Source: Benincasa hispida (lineage: Eukaryota; Streptophyta; Magnoliopsida; Cucurbitales; Cucurbitaceae). Taken from it: a DNA stretch of 64,000 bases. Every line of letters starts with the position of its first letter. Within the stretch, counting starts at the first letter, position 1. The notes below the pieces were generated by a model. That model had not been told where the DNA came from, did no database searches, and was given only the letters and a program-made list of their open reading frames with translations. The stretch covers positions 53,056,960-53,120,959 of the forward strand of contig NC_052354.1 of assembly GCF_009727055.1 (NCBI RefSeq), in the 5' to 3' direction. Positions 10,829-22,348 of the stretch are shown here, in pieces. Made by a program: the position numbers and the translations under genes.

Positions 10829-12861
10829 TATGACGTCCCAAACCATTTTATGTAATTTAAATTCAATTATGTTGTAATATTTGAGAATTTTATTTTGAAT
10901 TTTAAAGGTTGAATTGAATTATTAAAAGATAATTCAATTTTTAAATTTTGCTCCAGGAAGAATTTTGGAATTTAAGTTTTAATGTAAGGAGAATTTAGAA
11001 TTTATTTCAATTTTGATTTAATTTGAAAATTTCAATTAAAATTGGGAGATTTAGGAATAATTGATTTAAATCTATTTTCTTAAGAGGATTTGGAATTTTT
11101 TGGAATTTGGAAAAGGAGAAGGAAAGAAGTTTATATATAAAAGTTTGGAATTAAGTTAGCAGAAAAAAAAAGCCCTCACGCAGCGTTAGGGTTGGCAATG
11201 GGGTGGGGTGGGGCCAGAGATACACTCCCCATCCCCGTCCCCGTACCATTCCCCATTTTGGGGAGTCGGGGTCAAGGTCGAAAAATCCCCGTCCGAGGAT
11301 CGGGTCCCTGTGGAAAAAATCCCTGTTTATATTTTTTATTTTTAATTAATTATTTATTTAAAGTCAATTAAATTTTGGTATTTATATCAAATTTTTAAAT
11401 ATTTAATATAACAAAGTAGTAGTATTATGTATTATTATTGTATTTACTTAAACTAATAATTAAAAATCATTTTAGATTTAATAAAAAGTTTAAGATAATT
11501 ATATTATGAAATAAATTTAAAGATATAAAAAAATGATTAAAAGAATAAAACAGTAGCTAAGTTACTATTATATATTATATTATATACATATATATACTAT
11601 TGTTATTATTATTAAAAATCATTTAAAAAAATTGGGTCGGGGTGGGACTCGACCCTGTGAGAATTTTTACCAACCCTACGTAGTGTTTTCTTCCGTTGTT
11701 CTCACCTTCACAGGTTCTACAGTCGAGCTTTAACAGGTGGAGTCTTCACCGCCATTCATCTCCGTTACTAGCCATTGGAGGAGTCGTCGTCGTCATCGTT
11801 TAGCGTGTCCTTTTAAAGTGGAATTCATCCTGTGTTGTTTCCTTTCCATTCACTCGGATCTCTTTCGTTTCATCAATTTTGTCTGGATCCTCCTTTTCTT
11901 CCGAAAAAAGGGAAGGAGAAGTATCTTCTTCGGTGGATCCCTCTTGTTCCTGTTTAGTCCCCTTCGTTTCGGAAGTGGTTTCTATTTCTACATCTGTTTC
12001 TTCCTCGCTTTCCCCCCTTTCCTCCGTTTCCTCCGTTTCTGAGGTTTCTTTCAGTTTCTTAGTAACAATGGGTGACGGTATTCTGCCTAAATAATAGACA
12101 CAGGTAAGTATTCGATCAATCGCAGATCTAGTGCTCGTTGAACCCTCCACTGACTCTGCACCTTTTGTCGTTGACCGCCTGAAGCTGCCTGACGTCGAAA
12201 ATCACTGCCGTATCGTCGAGTTGCCCGTCATTGACTTGGTTCTTATCAAAGTTTTGAAATCTGGGTAAGCTTGGGTTCTTTGGGTAAGATTTAGCTAGTT
12301 TGGTTAAATTTTTTTCCTTTAATTTTGAACACTTACTATGAATTGGATTTAATTTCGTTTTCCTCTTGGCATTGCAAGGTCAAATTGGAGATTTTGGAGG
12401 TCTTAGATCCGTAATCCAGTAACTACAACAAACAATTTTGGTGATTATGGTACTTTTGGGTGAGATGTTGCTTGTCTTTTGTGTGAATTTTTATTTAATC
12501 TTAAATACCCATTAAAGTTTGGCTTAGGTTTTTATTTTATGGTGATTTAGGAGCACTTTCAAGTTTGGGTACCCTAATTGAAGACTGGAAAAGGTTTCAG
12601 ATCAAACCACACTTTGGGTGAGTTATTTTGAGATTAAATCTTAGATTAATTTGGTTAATTAGAATTAGACCCCAAAAGATTTAATTTAAAATTTGGGTTT
12701 TAGGTCTTGTTTCAATGTCTTGCTTGGCAAAGAGAAGATAAACTTATTTGAGTTCATTTGGATTTAATTTTAAGGTAAGTAACCTTACTACTGGAATTGC
12801 CTTCATGTCAAGCAATAAATTTAAGGTTAATTTTGTTGGTTCTAAGATTGTACAAACTAAT
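10829..12861 (+). repeat. 5' LTR of the Del-type element, interrupted
   Basis: Matches the 3' LTR (42933 onward) in order: 'tgtaatttaaattcaattat', a TATA-like stretch (11134-11141), 'gttttcttccgttgttctca', 'ggtgagatgttg', 'tttaggtcttgtttcaatgtcttg', 'aaatttaaggttaattttgt'. It carries a 492-bp hAT-type insertion (11187-11678) and stops at 12861 where a Copia LTR begins. The distal LTR third (equivalent to about 44240-45308) is missing. Reading frames near 11737-12150 are inside the LTR and are not genes. Confidence 0.8.
11187..11678. mobile_element. Non-autonomous hAT-type element
   Basis: Inserted in the gypsy 5' LTR; the 3' LTR has an empty site. Ends are TAGGGTTGG and CCAACCCTA. The 8-bp target duplications are CGCAGCGT (11179-11186) and CGTAGTGT (11679-11686), differing by two C-to-T changes. 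The subterminal parts are G/C-rich ('ggggtggggtgggg', 'gggtcggggtgggactcg') and the middle is A/T-rich. There is no transposase, so it depends on another element. Confidence 0.8.
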
Positions 12862-13280
12862 TGTTGGAGTTGATGCCCTAAAGTCTCTCATTTTATAGTT
12901 TGTTAACAATTTGTACGAACACTTGTGATGTATAATATATGATATTTTACTTCACTTCTTGATTTTGCTCAGTTGAATGTTTTATTTGCTTTACCACAAA
13001 CCAATAAACCTAAAATCCCTGGTTATCTTTATGTAACTTAAGCATGTATATGGTGACATACAAGTGGATCATGTCTTGAGTAAAATCAAAATGGTCTGTG
13101 GTATATAGATATAGGAGGGAAACCTTATCCTGGTAAAGCTATGGATGTGGTCCGCTTTGTGGAATAGTCACAAGTATTGTGGCTTGTCATAGATGGTCTG
13201 ATCTTGATCATTCGTGTAGGGGCCATGAGAGCGGGGCGTCCTATACAAAGAGTTTGTATAAGACCTGACTACGAAGTGTT
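12862..13280 (+). repeat. Copia 1, 5' LTR first part
   Basis: Starts TGTTGGAGTTGATGCCC and matches the first 420 bp of the neighbouring LTR at 13281. It ends where a second LTR of the same family was inserted; the rest continues at 15344. The two parts together (about 2.06 kb) equal the full length of the inserted LTR. Confidence 0.8.
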
Positions 13281-15338
13281 TGTTGGGGTTGATGCCCTAA
13301 AGTCTCGTGTCCTGTAGTTTGTAAACAGTTTCTACGAACGCTTGTGTTGTTAATATATGATATTTACTTCACATCTTGTTTTTTGTTCAGTTACTTATTT
13401 GTTTTACCACAAACCAATAAACCTAAAATCTCTGGTTATCTGTATGTGACTCAAGCATGTATGTGGTGACATACAAGTGGATCATGTCTTGAGTGATAAC
13501 TAAAATGGTCTGTAGTATATGGATATATGAGGGAAACCTTATCTTAGTAACGCTACGGATGCGGCCCACTTTGTGGAATGGTCCCAAGTGTTGTGACTTA
13601 CCACAGATGGTCTGATCCTGTTCATTCATGTTGGGGACATATGAGTAGGGGCGTCCTATACAAAGAGTTTGTATAAGACCTGACCACGAAGTTTAACGTC
13701 TCGTTATATAACACCTTTCATGACAGAGACTTCACTTCACTAGGATGACCATAGGTAACATGACCTCAATCCTGAGTGAGTTGGAAACTCCTGCCATCGA
13801 GAGCAGTTCTTTGATTTATATGGGTGCGAGTGGCCAGGTCGTCGATTCAAACCTACCATTTTGGGCATTCGTCTGATTTGGGAGTTAAGAACTCAGCTAC
13901 ACAAGATGGAATTCACTCCTTCCCTGAGGCAGGGTAAGTAGATAGATAGCTCCCTTAAGGGCTGATTTCGGGGCTTGAACGATGTGGCGCCACACACATT
14001 CTCTTGGCCCGAGAGGTGTTCACACATAGTTGGACTATGTTATATTGTTTATTAGAGGAATCAGTGGTACTTAAGGAATGAGATGTAACTACAAGTGCAA
14101 AACGATAATTTGGCCAAGCTGTACTTACGAGCATTTGTGAAGGGTCATCTTACTCATGATTGGTTATATTCGATGGACACAAAAATATATCTGTGGTAAG
14201 AAGAGTTCAGCTGTTGGTCTTTAGTGGAATGTCTGACAGTTAACAGATGGTGGATCTCGTGGCTAAAGAGTTTAGTCAGTTATTCACGGACCGTTGGAGC
14301 TTCAAGCCACAGGTCCATTAGGTACCCTGGGTAGCTTGGATAAATTCGAGAACCAGTGTTTGGGTTAATTTGAAATGTTCAAATTGACAAGAGAAAGTTT
14401 GATTATATATGATATAATTGGACTAGTTAATTATATATGATATAATTGGCTAAATGTATAAGATACATTATTTTGGAGGAAATTAGATATAAATATGATT
14501 TATATCAAGTAGAGGAGGAATTACTGTAATAGATATGTGATATCAAACTATAGGGTAAAAATATAATATGATTATATTTATTATTATTTTATTTGGTTGA
14601 TTATATGATAATTAACCTAAAAATCACGTTTGGACGTGGGTTAGTGGGGCAACGTCGATTATTATAATCGATGAAATAAAAATGAAATTGTTTTCATTTC
14701 GAATCGTCGATCCAAAAGAAATAGAGAGAGCATGTTGGTAGAATTATAAATGATTGCTTAAGCATTTCGAGAGCCTATACGATAGTCACTCTCCGCCTAA
14801 ACGATTGCACACTCGTTTCTACATGATCGCATAGCTTCCCTAAATGATAGTAGTGTGTGCAGAGTTTGCTAAACGATCGTTCAGTAAATCCTACACGATC
14901 GTGTAGTGTCTTCTAAATGATAAGCATCGTGCTATGTGATAGTGTCTTTTTCCCTCTCACTTACTTATCGCCTACACGATCTGTGCTTTCTCCTTCCTCT
15001 ACCAAATTCACCAAAGACCACGCTTTGGGTTCTCATGCCGAGAATACCCGGGGCTCTTTTTTAGTGGTCGTCCCCGTTGCGATCGTGAGTTTGCGGTTGT
15101 GTGTGCTGCTACGTTGACTGTTAGGTGGAGGTTTCCACTGCGATTAGTTCCGAAGTTTTGAAGATTGTTTTCAACTGGTATGACACTCTCTCCCTTGTTA
15201 TATCTTTTTCATAGCATACCGTTAATTAAGATTTGTTTGCATAACTATGCGTTTGAATGTATATTGTTGTATTTTGGTCATTATGACATCGGAGCGATCC
15301 GAACGTGCTCATGGAACTCTTCGGTAAGAGATCCTTAA
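13281..15338 (+). mobile_element. Solo Copia LTR inserted into a Copia LTR
   Basis: A 2058-bp LTR starting TGTTGGGGTTGATGCCC and ending GATCCTTAA. It is bounded by the 5-bp target duplication GTGTT (13276-13280 and 15339-15343). There is no primer site or internal region after it, so it is a solo LTR, probably from LTR-LTR recombination. It contains an 'acgatcgt' cluster at about 14750-14985. Confidence 0.82.
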
Positions 15339-15343
15339 GTGTT

Positions 15344-16981
15344 AACATCTCGTTATATAACACCATTCATGACAGAGACTTCACTTCACTAATGTCCTCA
15401 ATTTTGAGTGAGTTGGGAACTCCTGCCATTGAGGGAAATCCTTTGATTTGCATGGGTGCAAGTGGCCAGGTCGCTGACTCAAAACTACCACTTTGGGGAT
15501 TCGTCTGATTTGAGAGATGTGAACTCAGCTACACAAGAATTCACTCCTTCCCCGATGCAGGGGCAAGTAGATAGATAGCTCCCTTAAGGGCTAATTCCAG
15601 GGCTTGAGCGATGTGGCATCACACACATTCTCTTGGCCTGAGAGGTGGTCACACATAGTTGGACTATGTTGTATTGTTTATTAGAGGGATCAGTGGTAGA
15701 TAAGAAGTGAGATGTAACTACAGGGCAAAACGGTAAATTGGCCTAGCTATACTTACGAGCATCTGTGAAGGGTCATCGTACTCATGATTGGTTATATCTG
15801 ATAGACACAGAAATATATCTGTGGTAAGAAGAATTCAGCTATTGATCTTTAGTGGAATGCCTGACAGTTAACGGATGTGGATCTTGTGGCCAAAGAGTTT
15901 AGTCAGCTATTCACGTACCATTGGAATTCGAGCAATAGGTCCATAAGGTCCCCTGGTAGCTTGGATAAAGTTGAGAATCAGTTTTTGGGTCAGTTTGAAA
16001 TGTTCAAATTGACAAGAGGGAGTTCGATTATATATGATACAATCGACTAAATATATAAGATACATTATTTTGGAGGAAATTGGATATAAATATGATTTAT
16101 ATCAAGTAGAGGAGAAAACACTATAGTAGATATATAATATCAAACTATAGGTTAAGAATATAATATAATTATATTCATTATTTGATTAATTAGGCGGTTA
16201 TGAGATAACCGAGAATTTCTCTGGAATCGTGCGAAAGTGGGAAGATTGAATTTAGTTCTTATCACTAAAGAATAAAATGAAAATTGTTTTCATTTTTGTA
16301 AAAAAAAATCAGAAAAATCGCTCATGGTGTGAATCCATACGATCGCTTAGCGTTGAGAGCCTATATGATAGCGCCCATCGTCCTAAACGATCGCCCACAA
16401 TTTCTAAATGATCACTAAAGAATAAAATGAAAATTGTTTTCATTTTTGTAAAAAAAAATCAGAAAAATCGCTCATGGTGTGAATCCATACGATCGCTTAG
16501 CATTGAGAGCCTACACGATAGCATCCATCGTCCTAAATGATCGCACACACGTGCACTAAACGATCGCCCACAATATCTAACGATCGCTTAAGTTTACTAC
16601 ACGATCACTTAGCATGTCGAGCAGACCTAAACGATTGCTTACCATTTGCTAGACGATTGCTTAGCTAAACCTACACGATCATGTACCTTTTTTTAAACGG
16701 CAAGCACCCGACTATTTTGCAAAATTAATTGGTTAAAATGTGATTTAGTAAAATCTAATAAAAGTTTTGTTCGTTTTTCAGCTTTACTCAGTCTTTTGTA
16801 TTTTATTTTTTAAAGCATACATGTAATTAGTGTAACAATGCATATCTATTTGTTAGAATGTATGTGTGTAATTCTGTCACAATGAAATTGGAAAGATCCG
16901 CATATGTGTGGTAATTCTATCACAATGAAATAGGAAAGATCCGCTTCCGCTCATGGACACTCTTGTTTAAGAGTTCCTTCA
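15344..16981 (+). repeat. Copia 1, 5' LTR second part
   Basis: Continues the LTR interrupted at 13280, from 'aacatctcgttatataacac' to 'gttccttca'. Two nucleotides after its end comes a tRNA-Met type primer site. Particular to this copy are a 150-bp tandem duplication (16261-16560), a 70-bp block shared with the leader (16712-16781) and a duplicated 'cacaatgaaat.ggaaagatccgc' near 16880-16945. Confidence 0.8.
16261..16560 (+). repeat. 150-bp tandem duplication in Copia LTR
   Basis: 16261-16410 and 16411-16560 both begin 'atcactaaagaataaaatg' and are nearly identical. The unit contains 'acgatcgcttagc', part of the repeated palindrome cluster in this LTR. Confidence 0.85.
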
Positions 16982-16983
16982 AT

Positions 16984-16996
16984 TGGTATCAGAGCT
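16984..16996 (+). other. Copia 1 primer-binding site (tRNA-Met type)
   Basis: 'tggtatcagagct', complementary to the 3' end of plant initiator tRNA-Met as usual in Copia elements, directly after the LTR end. Confidence 0.85.
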
Positions 16997-19285
16997 AGGT
17001 TTCTGATATTCCAATTTCATTGATGGAAAGAATTGCATATGTATTCGCGGTGGGTGCAACATATCTACTCTCTATTTAATTGTTAAATTGTTTGTGGATG
17101 TGCGGATTAATGGAGTTTTCTGGGATGAAACCTTGGTTTGATTAATTCTTTTGCATTTTCGATTAATTGTAAAGGCCTCTGCGTTTTTGGGCATAATTAA
17201 TTACTATCAAGTCTGTAATTCAAAGTTAGTTTGAGTCTTCGTGAAGAAGTTTGGAGCAAGCGTTGCTGTTCTTCAAGGAAGAAGATGACCAATAGTTGGT
17301 CGGATTGTGTAGAAGATAGGGTAGGCGATTGCTGAGTATCAGATGCTTGGGTGTCGTTTAACCCGCATGCACACTAGACAATCGTTTAGCTCAGCAAGCT
17401 TCATCGCTTAGTATCTGAATAAACGATCGCGGAGTAACACACGGTAAATTCTTTACCTCTTTGCGTGTTAAGCGATTGCCTAGACGATTAGGCTTCATTT
17501 ACCTCTTGTCGTCTAAGCAATCATTTAGCTTTTTCGCACTATCGTCTAGTGTGCGCTAAGTGATCGTTTACCTGCGGCATTTACTAAACGATGGAGCTTC
17601 ACCCGGTGGTTCAAGACCCAGTTCGCCCCTGAACCGGTTTGCTTGATGAAAAATGTAATAGATAGAATTATTTCATTCCGGTTTTGTAAAGGTTCATCTC
17701 GATCCATTAATCTTTGGTTTATTACATGAGATGTATTGTTATTTATATGTCATATGGTATGCACATATAGAAAATCCCACCTTAGGTTATGCATTGGACA
17801 TGCATCATCTCTTTATTGTAAATGTTATAATTTAGAGAAGCATGATTTAATTATGTAAGAGTATGCTCATGCATCATATAATATAAGAGTTATATTTATG
17901 CATGCATAAAAAGCATCGACATGCATCATCTTTATATTATAATTATTATAGTATAAGGGTGTATGGAAAGCATGTTTGCTTGATTATTGCATGTATAGTA
18001 ATGACCAGACATTGCATGAAGCATGACACATAGGTTTCTTTATAAGCGTTATAAACACCTAGTTATACGCAATGTGTTTTAGTTGTTTCTTTTTAACGGT
18101 TAAAGAGAAATTAGAACTAAAAGCAATAAGAAAGACATGCATGCTCACTTAGGTTTAATTCATGGTTTTAAAATGTTTAAAACTTGGATGACATAGACCT
18201 AAGATCACGGTTCTATTATGATTAGCAACCCTTAGGCTTTAATCTTTTAATCAGTTTAATAGGATTAAATTGACTAATAAAAGGTTAAAGTGTAGCAAAT
18301 CTATCTATAAGGTACCTTTTGTCTAAGGCGGGTTCTGGCTAGGCTGGGATATTTAAGTTGACGGAAACGTAGCACCCCTACCTGGGAACCTACCTGGAAA
18401 GGTGAATTAGATAGATTTGATGTACGCATGCAAGTTAATGACAGTTCATTAAAGTGTTTGAATGTAACTACTTGAACTTGTTCATATTTCATAGACAAAA
18501 TTTGTTTATGAGCGGACTTCAAAAGATGACTTAGACTAAAATAAATAGTTGGATTGTCCAGGTTAATGAACCCCAAGGTAGAACATTTAGTGGGAGGTAC
18601 TTGGGGCATATGATGCTTTATTTAAACCTTTCATGTTTCTCCTATATAGTTCACACCATGAGATCTACCCTCGACCTCGTGGCACCCTTGAAGGGTCCCC
18701 CTAAAGGATTGTGTTTGGGTAGGTCAATATCAAGGTAGATGGAGAGAGTGTTCATAGTAAGTGGGAGTGGGAAGTGCGATAGCATATCCCACGAACTCCC
18801 TTGTTGGATTGAATAAAGTTACTGCGCATCACTTCGAGGCACCCTGGGAGTGTCCCCCTATAAGATGGAAGTTTTGCGCGTTTCCTTATTTGATCTCCTA
18901 AAAGAGGATAAGGTTACTTAGTCTCTTGTCCTAATCTGCTTCTTCCCTACGGTGGGCTCATTAGAGCGGGACTCTGGCACCAAAAACGAGGGGTCACACG
19001 TACGCGGAATTGTTAAAGGTTAACAGTTCTTGACCAAATAAATGGTGACTGTTAGATTCAGTTCCAAGAGTTGGTTCTGCCTAATGGTTGGGAAGTTTCA
19101 TTTTAGTGAAGGGGTATCGATCACCCCATCGGTGACATTTATCCTACCTCACTAGGGCATCATTGCAAAATAGAAGTTTAACACTTAGGGTACTTGAAAC
19201 TATTTTGCAAAACTAATTGGTTAAAATGTGATTTAGCAAAATCTAATAAAAGTTTTGTTTGTTTTTCAGCAACAAGTTTTTGAAA
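16997..19285 (+). other. Copia 1 untranslated leader
   Basis: About 2.3 kb between primer site and gag with no coherent frame. It contains an 'acgatcgtttagc' cluster (about 17330-17600), A/T-rich 'catgcatcatc' repeats (17800-17950) and, just before gag, 'gttttgtttgtttttcag' ending at 19269. That sequence resembles a 3' splice site, so the leader may be spliced; this is inference. Its last 70 bp are copied in the 5' LTR. Confidence 0.6.
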
Positions 19286-20170
19286 ATGGACACAGCCATA
19301 ATAGCTTTGCTAAGCACTGAGAAACTAACTAGCAATAATTTTTTAACATGGAAACACATGATCACGACAATTGTAATCATCGAGGATCTCATGTTTGCTC
19401 TTACGGAGGTCTGACCTTCTATTCCAGCTTTGAATGCTGCTCAAAATGTTCGGGAGGCCTAAGAGTAATGGACACGGGCAAATGAGAAGGCTTGAGCCTA
19501 TAACTTGGCAAGTCTTCATAACATCTTAGCCAAGAAGCATGAGCCCATGGTCTCAGCGCATGAGATCATGGAGTCCCTGCGGAGGATGTTTGGATAACCG
19601 TCTGAAAAACTCAAGCACGAGGCTCTTACGTATATATTCAACTCTGAAATGGAAGAAGGCACCTCTGTTCATGAACATGTGCTTAACATGATGGTCCACT
19701 TCAATGTGGTGGAGTCGAATGGGTCTACTATCGATGAGGGCAGCCAGGTTAGCATAATCCTACATTCATTGTTGGAGAGCTTCCTGCATTTTGTTAGCAA
19801 AGTGATTCTCAACAAAGTGAAATACACCCTTACAACTCTTCTCAACGAGTTGCAGACCTATCAATCTTTACTGAAAGTAAGGAGAGGAAGAAGGCTAAGG
19901 CAAATGTTGCTTCCTCCTCAAGGACGTTCCATCGAGGTTCGACCTTAGGAAAAAAGTCTGCACCTTCTACTTCTAACTCTACAAAGGGGAAGAAGAAAAA
20001 GGATGATAACGGGAAAGGGAAGACGCTTGCTAACCCACCACCTGTCGCCCCAAGAAGGCATCCGCTACCGATTGAAAAGGGAAAATGTTTCCACTGCAAC
20101 CAGGATGGACACTAGAAAAGGAACTGTCCTCGCTGGTTGAAGGAAAGGAAGGCCGCCAAGGCTAAGGCCA
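19286..20170 (+). pseudogene. Copia 1 gag, decayed (Angela-type)
   Basis: The start ATG is 17 nt after the putative splice acceptor. The first codons read MDTAIIALLSTEKLTSNNF, the gag N-terminus common in this lineage, including the NFLTWK motif. In-frame stops follow near 19412 and 19460, but the frame continues with the SMRR..FG region, MEEGTSVHEHVLNMMVHFN (19649 on) and TLTTLLNELQTYQSL. A CCHC zinc knuckle (C-F-H-C-N-Q-D-G-H-stop-K-R-N-C, about 20090-20131) has a stop after its histidine. The Gag would coat RNA in virus-like particles; this copy cannot make it. Confidence 0.8.
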
Positions 20171-22348
20171 AGGCAGATAAAAGTAAATATGATTTACTTG
20201 TACTTGAAACTTGTTTAGTGGAGAATGATGATTCTGCCTGTATAATTGATTCAGGCGCCACTAATCACATTTGTTCTTCTTTTTCCGAGGATTAGATCCT
20301 AGCGACGGTTGGAGGCTGGTGAGATGATGTTGCGAGTAGGCACCGAACACGTTGTCTCAGCTGTGGTAGTAGAAGGGATCCAGTTATCTAGGTTTCTTGT
20401 TTTAAATGATGTATATATTGTTCCTGAACTTAAAAAGGAACCTTATTTCTGTAAAGTGCTTGTTGCAAGGTAAATATATGTTTTCTTTTAATGTGGATAA
20501 AGTGTTTATTCATAAAGATGGTGGTAATATTTGTACAACGTATCTGGAAAGTAACTTGTATGTGCTAAGACCGTTAGCCATACGTTCCTTCCATAACACA
20601 AAGTTGTTTAAAATTGTCGTAACTCAATCTAAATATCAATGAATTTCTCCAAAAGAAAATGCCCAACTTTGGCACCTTCGATTAGGGCATATCAATCTCA
20701 ATAGGAGTGAGAGATTGGTGAAGAATGGACTTCTAAATGAGTTAGAAGAAAATTCTTTATCGGTGTGCGAATCTTTCCTTGAAGGTAAAATGGCTAAAAG
20801 ACCTTTTACTAGAAAAGGTTATCAAGCCAAAGAGCCTCTTGAGTTAGTACATTCTGACCTTTGTAGTCCTAAGAATGTGCAAGCCCGAGGTGGCTATGAG
20901 TATTTTATCAGTTTTACTGATGATTACTCTAGGTATGAGTATGTTTATCTTATGCAACGAAAGTCTAAATCCTTTGAAAAGTTCAAAGTTGAAGTTGAAA
21001 ACGCATTGGATAGACGGATTAAAACACTTCGATCGAATCGAAGTGGAGAGTTTTTGGACTCGTCATTCTAGGACTATTTGATAGAACATGGAATCGTTTT
21101 CCAACTCTCAGCATCGGGTACACCTTAGTAGAATGGTGTAGCAGAGAGGAGAAATAGAACCTTGTTGAATATGGTTCGTTTGATGATGAGTTTGCTTCCT
21201 TACCAGACTCGTTTTAGGGTTTTATAGTGGAGATTGCGGTATATATACTCAACTGTGTTCCCTCCAAGAGTGTTGCGAGAACACTTATGGAGTTATGGAA
21301 CGGGCGTAAAGCTAGTCTACGTCACTTCCGAATTTGGGGTTGCCCTGCACATGTGCTTGAGGCAAATCTCAAGAAGTTGGAACCATGGTCGAGGTTATGC
21401 CTCTTTGTAGGTTACCCCAAAGGTACACGAGGGGGTTATTTTTATGATCCAGAGGACAATAGGGTGTTTGTTTCCACGAATGCTACTTTTCTAGAGGAGG
21501 ATCATATTAGGGAGCACAGTCCATGGAGTAAAGTCGTGTTGTGTGAGCTTTCCAATGAAACTACTGAAACTTCAACAAGGGTTGTTGAATAACCTGCTTC
21601 ATTAGTAAAAGTTTTGATGGTATTTCATCTAGTAGGTCGGTTCTACCTCAAGAATTCAGGGAAACTCGACGTAGTGAGAAGGTCACTAACCCGCCCGTTC
21701 GCTATCTGTGTTTCACAGAAATCCTTTCTATGGTAGCAGATGGTGACATTGAGGATCCGTTGTCTTATCAGAAGACAATAGAAGATGTTGACCAGGATGA
21801 ATGGGTCAAGGCCATGGATCTTGAGATGGAGTCGATGTACTTCAACTAAGTCTGGGATCTTGTAGATCATTCTGATGGGGTAAGATCTATAGGTTGTAAA
21901 TGGATCTATAAGCGCAAACGAGGTACTGACGAGAAGGTGCAAACCTTCAAGCCTCGACTCTTGGCAAAGGGTTATACCCAGGTAGAGGGAGTTGACTATG
22001 GGAAGACTTTCTCACCTATTGCCATGTTAAAGTCGATCTGCATCCTCCTATCCATTGCAAATTATTATAATTATGAGATCTAGCAAATGGACGTCAAGAT
22101 GGCCTTTCTGAATGGCAATCTTGAGAAGACCATTTATATGGTGCAGCCCGAGGGATTCATAGCCCAAGGTCAAGAGCAAAAAGTTTGTAAGCTGAATCGG
22201 TCCATTTATGAGCTAAAACAGGTATCTAGATCTTGGAACATATGGTTTGATACTGTGATCAAGTCGTATGGCTTTGACCAGAACATTGATGAACCTTGTG
22301 TCTACAAGAAGATCATCAACGCTTCAATAGTTTTCTTAGTGTTGTATG
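20171..22348 (+). pseudogene. Copia 1 pol 5' part: protease, integrase, N-terminal RT
   Basis: The order is the Copia order. The aspartic protease is recognised by IIDSGATNHICSS (about 20240-20280), the pre-integrase by LWHLRLGHINLNR (about 20670-20705), and the integrase core by VHSDLC (about 20847), TLRSNRSGEF (about 21025) and GVAERRNRTLL (about 21135). In the second block the usual catalytic Asp reads Asn. The reverse transcriptase starts near 21780 with CKWIYKRKR, RLLAKGYTQVEGVDYGKTFS, MDVKMAFLNGNLEK, SWNIWFD and DEPCVYKKI. It stops after VFLVLY at 22348, just before the catalytic aspartates, where an LTR in reverse orientation begins. Several stops and frameshifts interrupt it. The missing RT and RNase H half is on the minus strand at 34146-38242. 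Confidence 0.82.

Noticed and set aside
11737..12150. Overlapping reading frames of 70-116 codons on both strands
   Set aside because: They lie inside the Del-type LTR, are low-complexity (Ser/Phe or Glu/Thr rich), and the matching region of the 3' LTR does not keep the frames.
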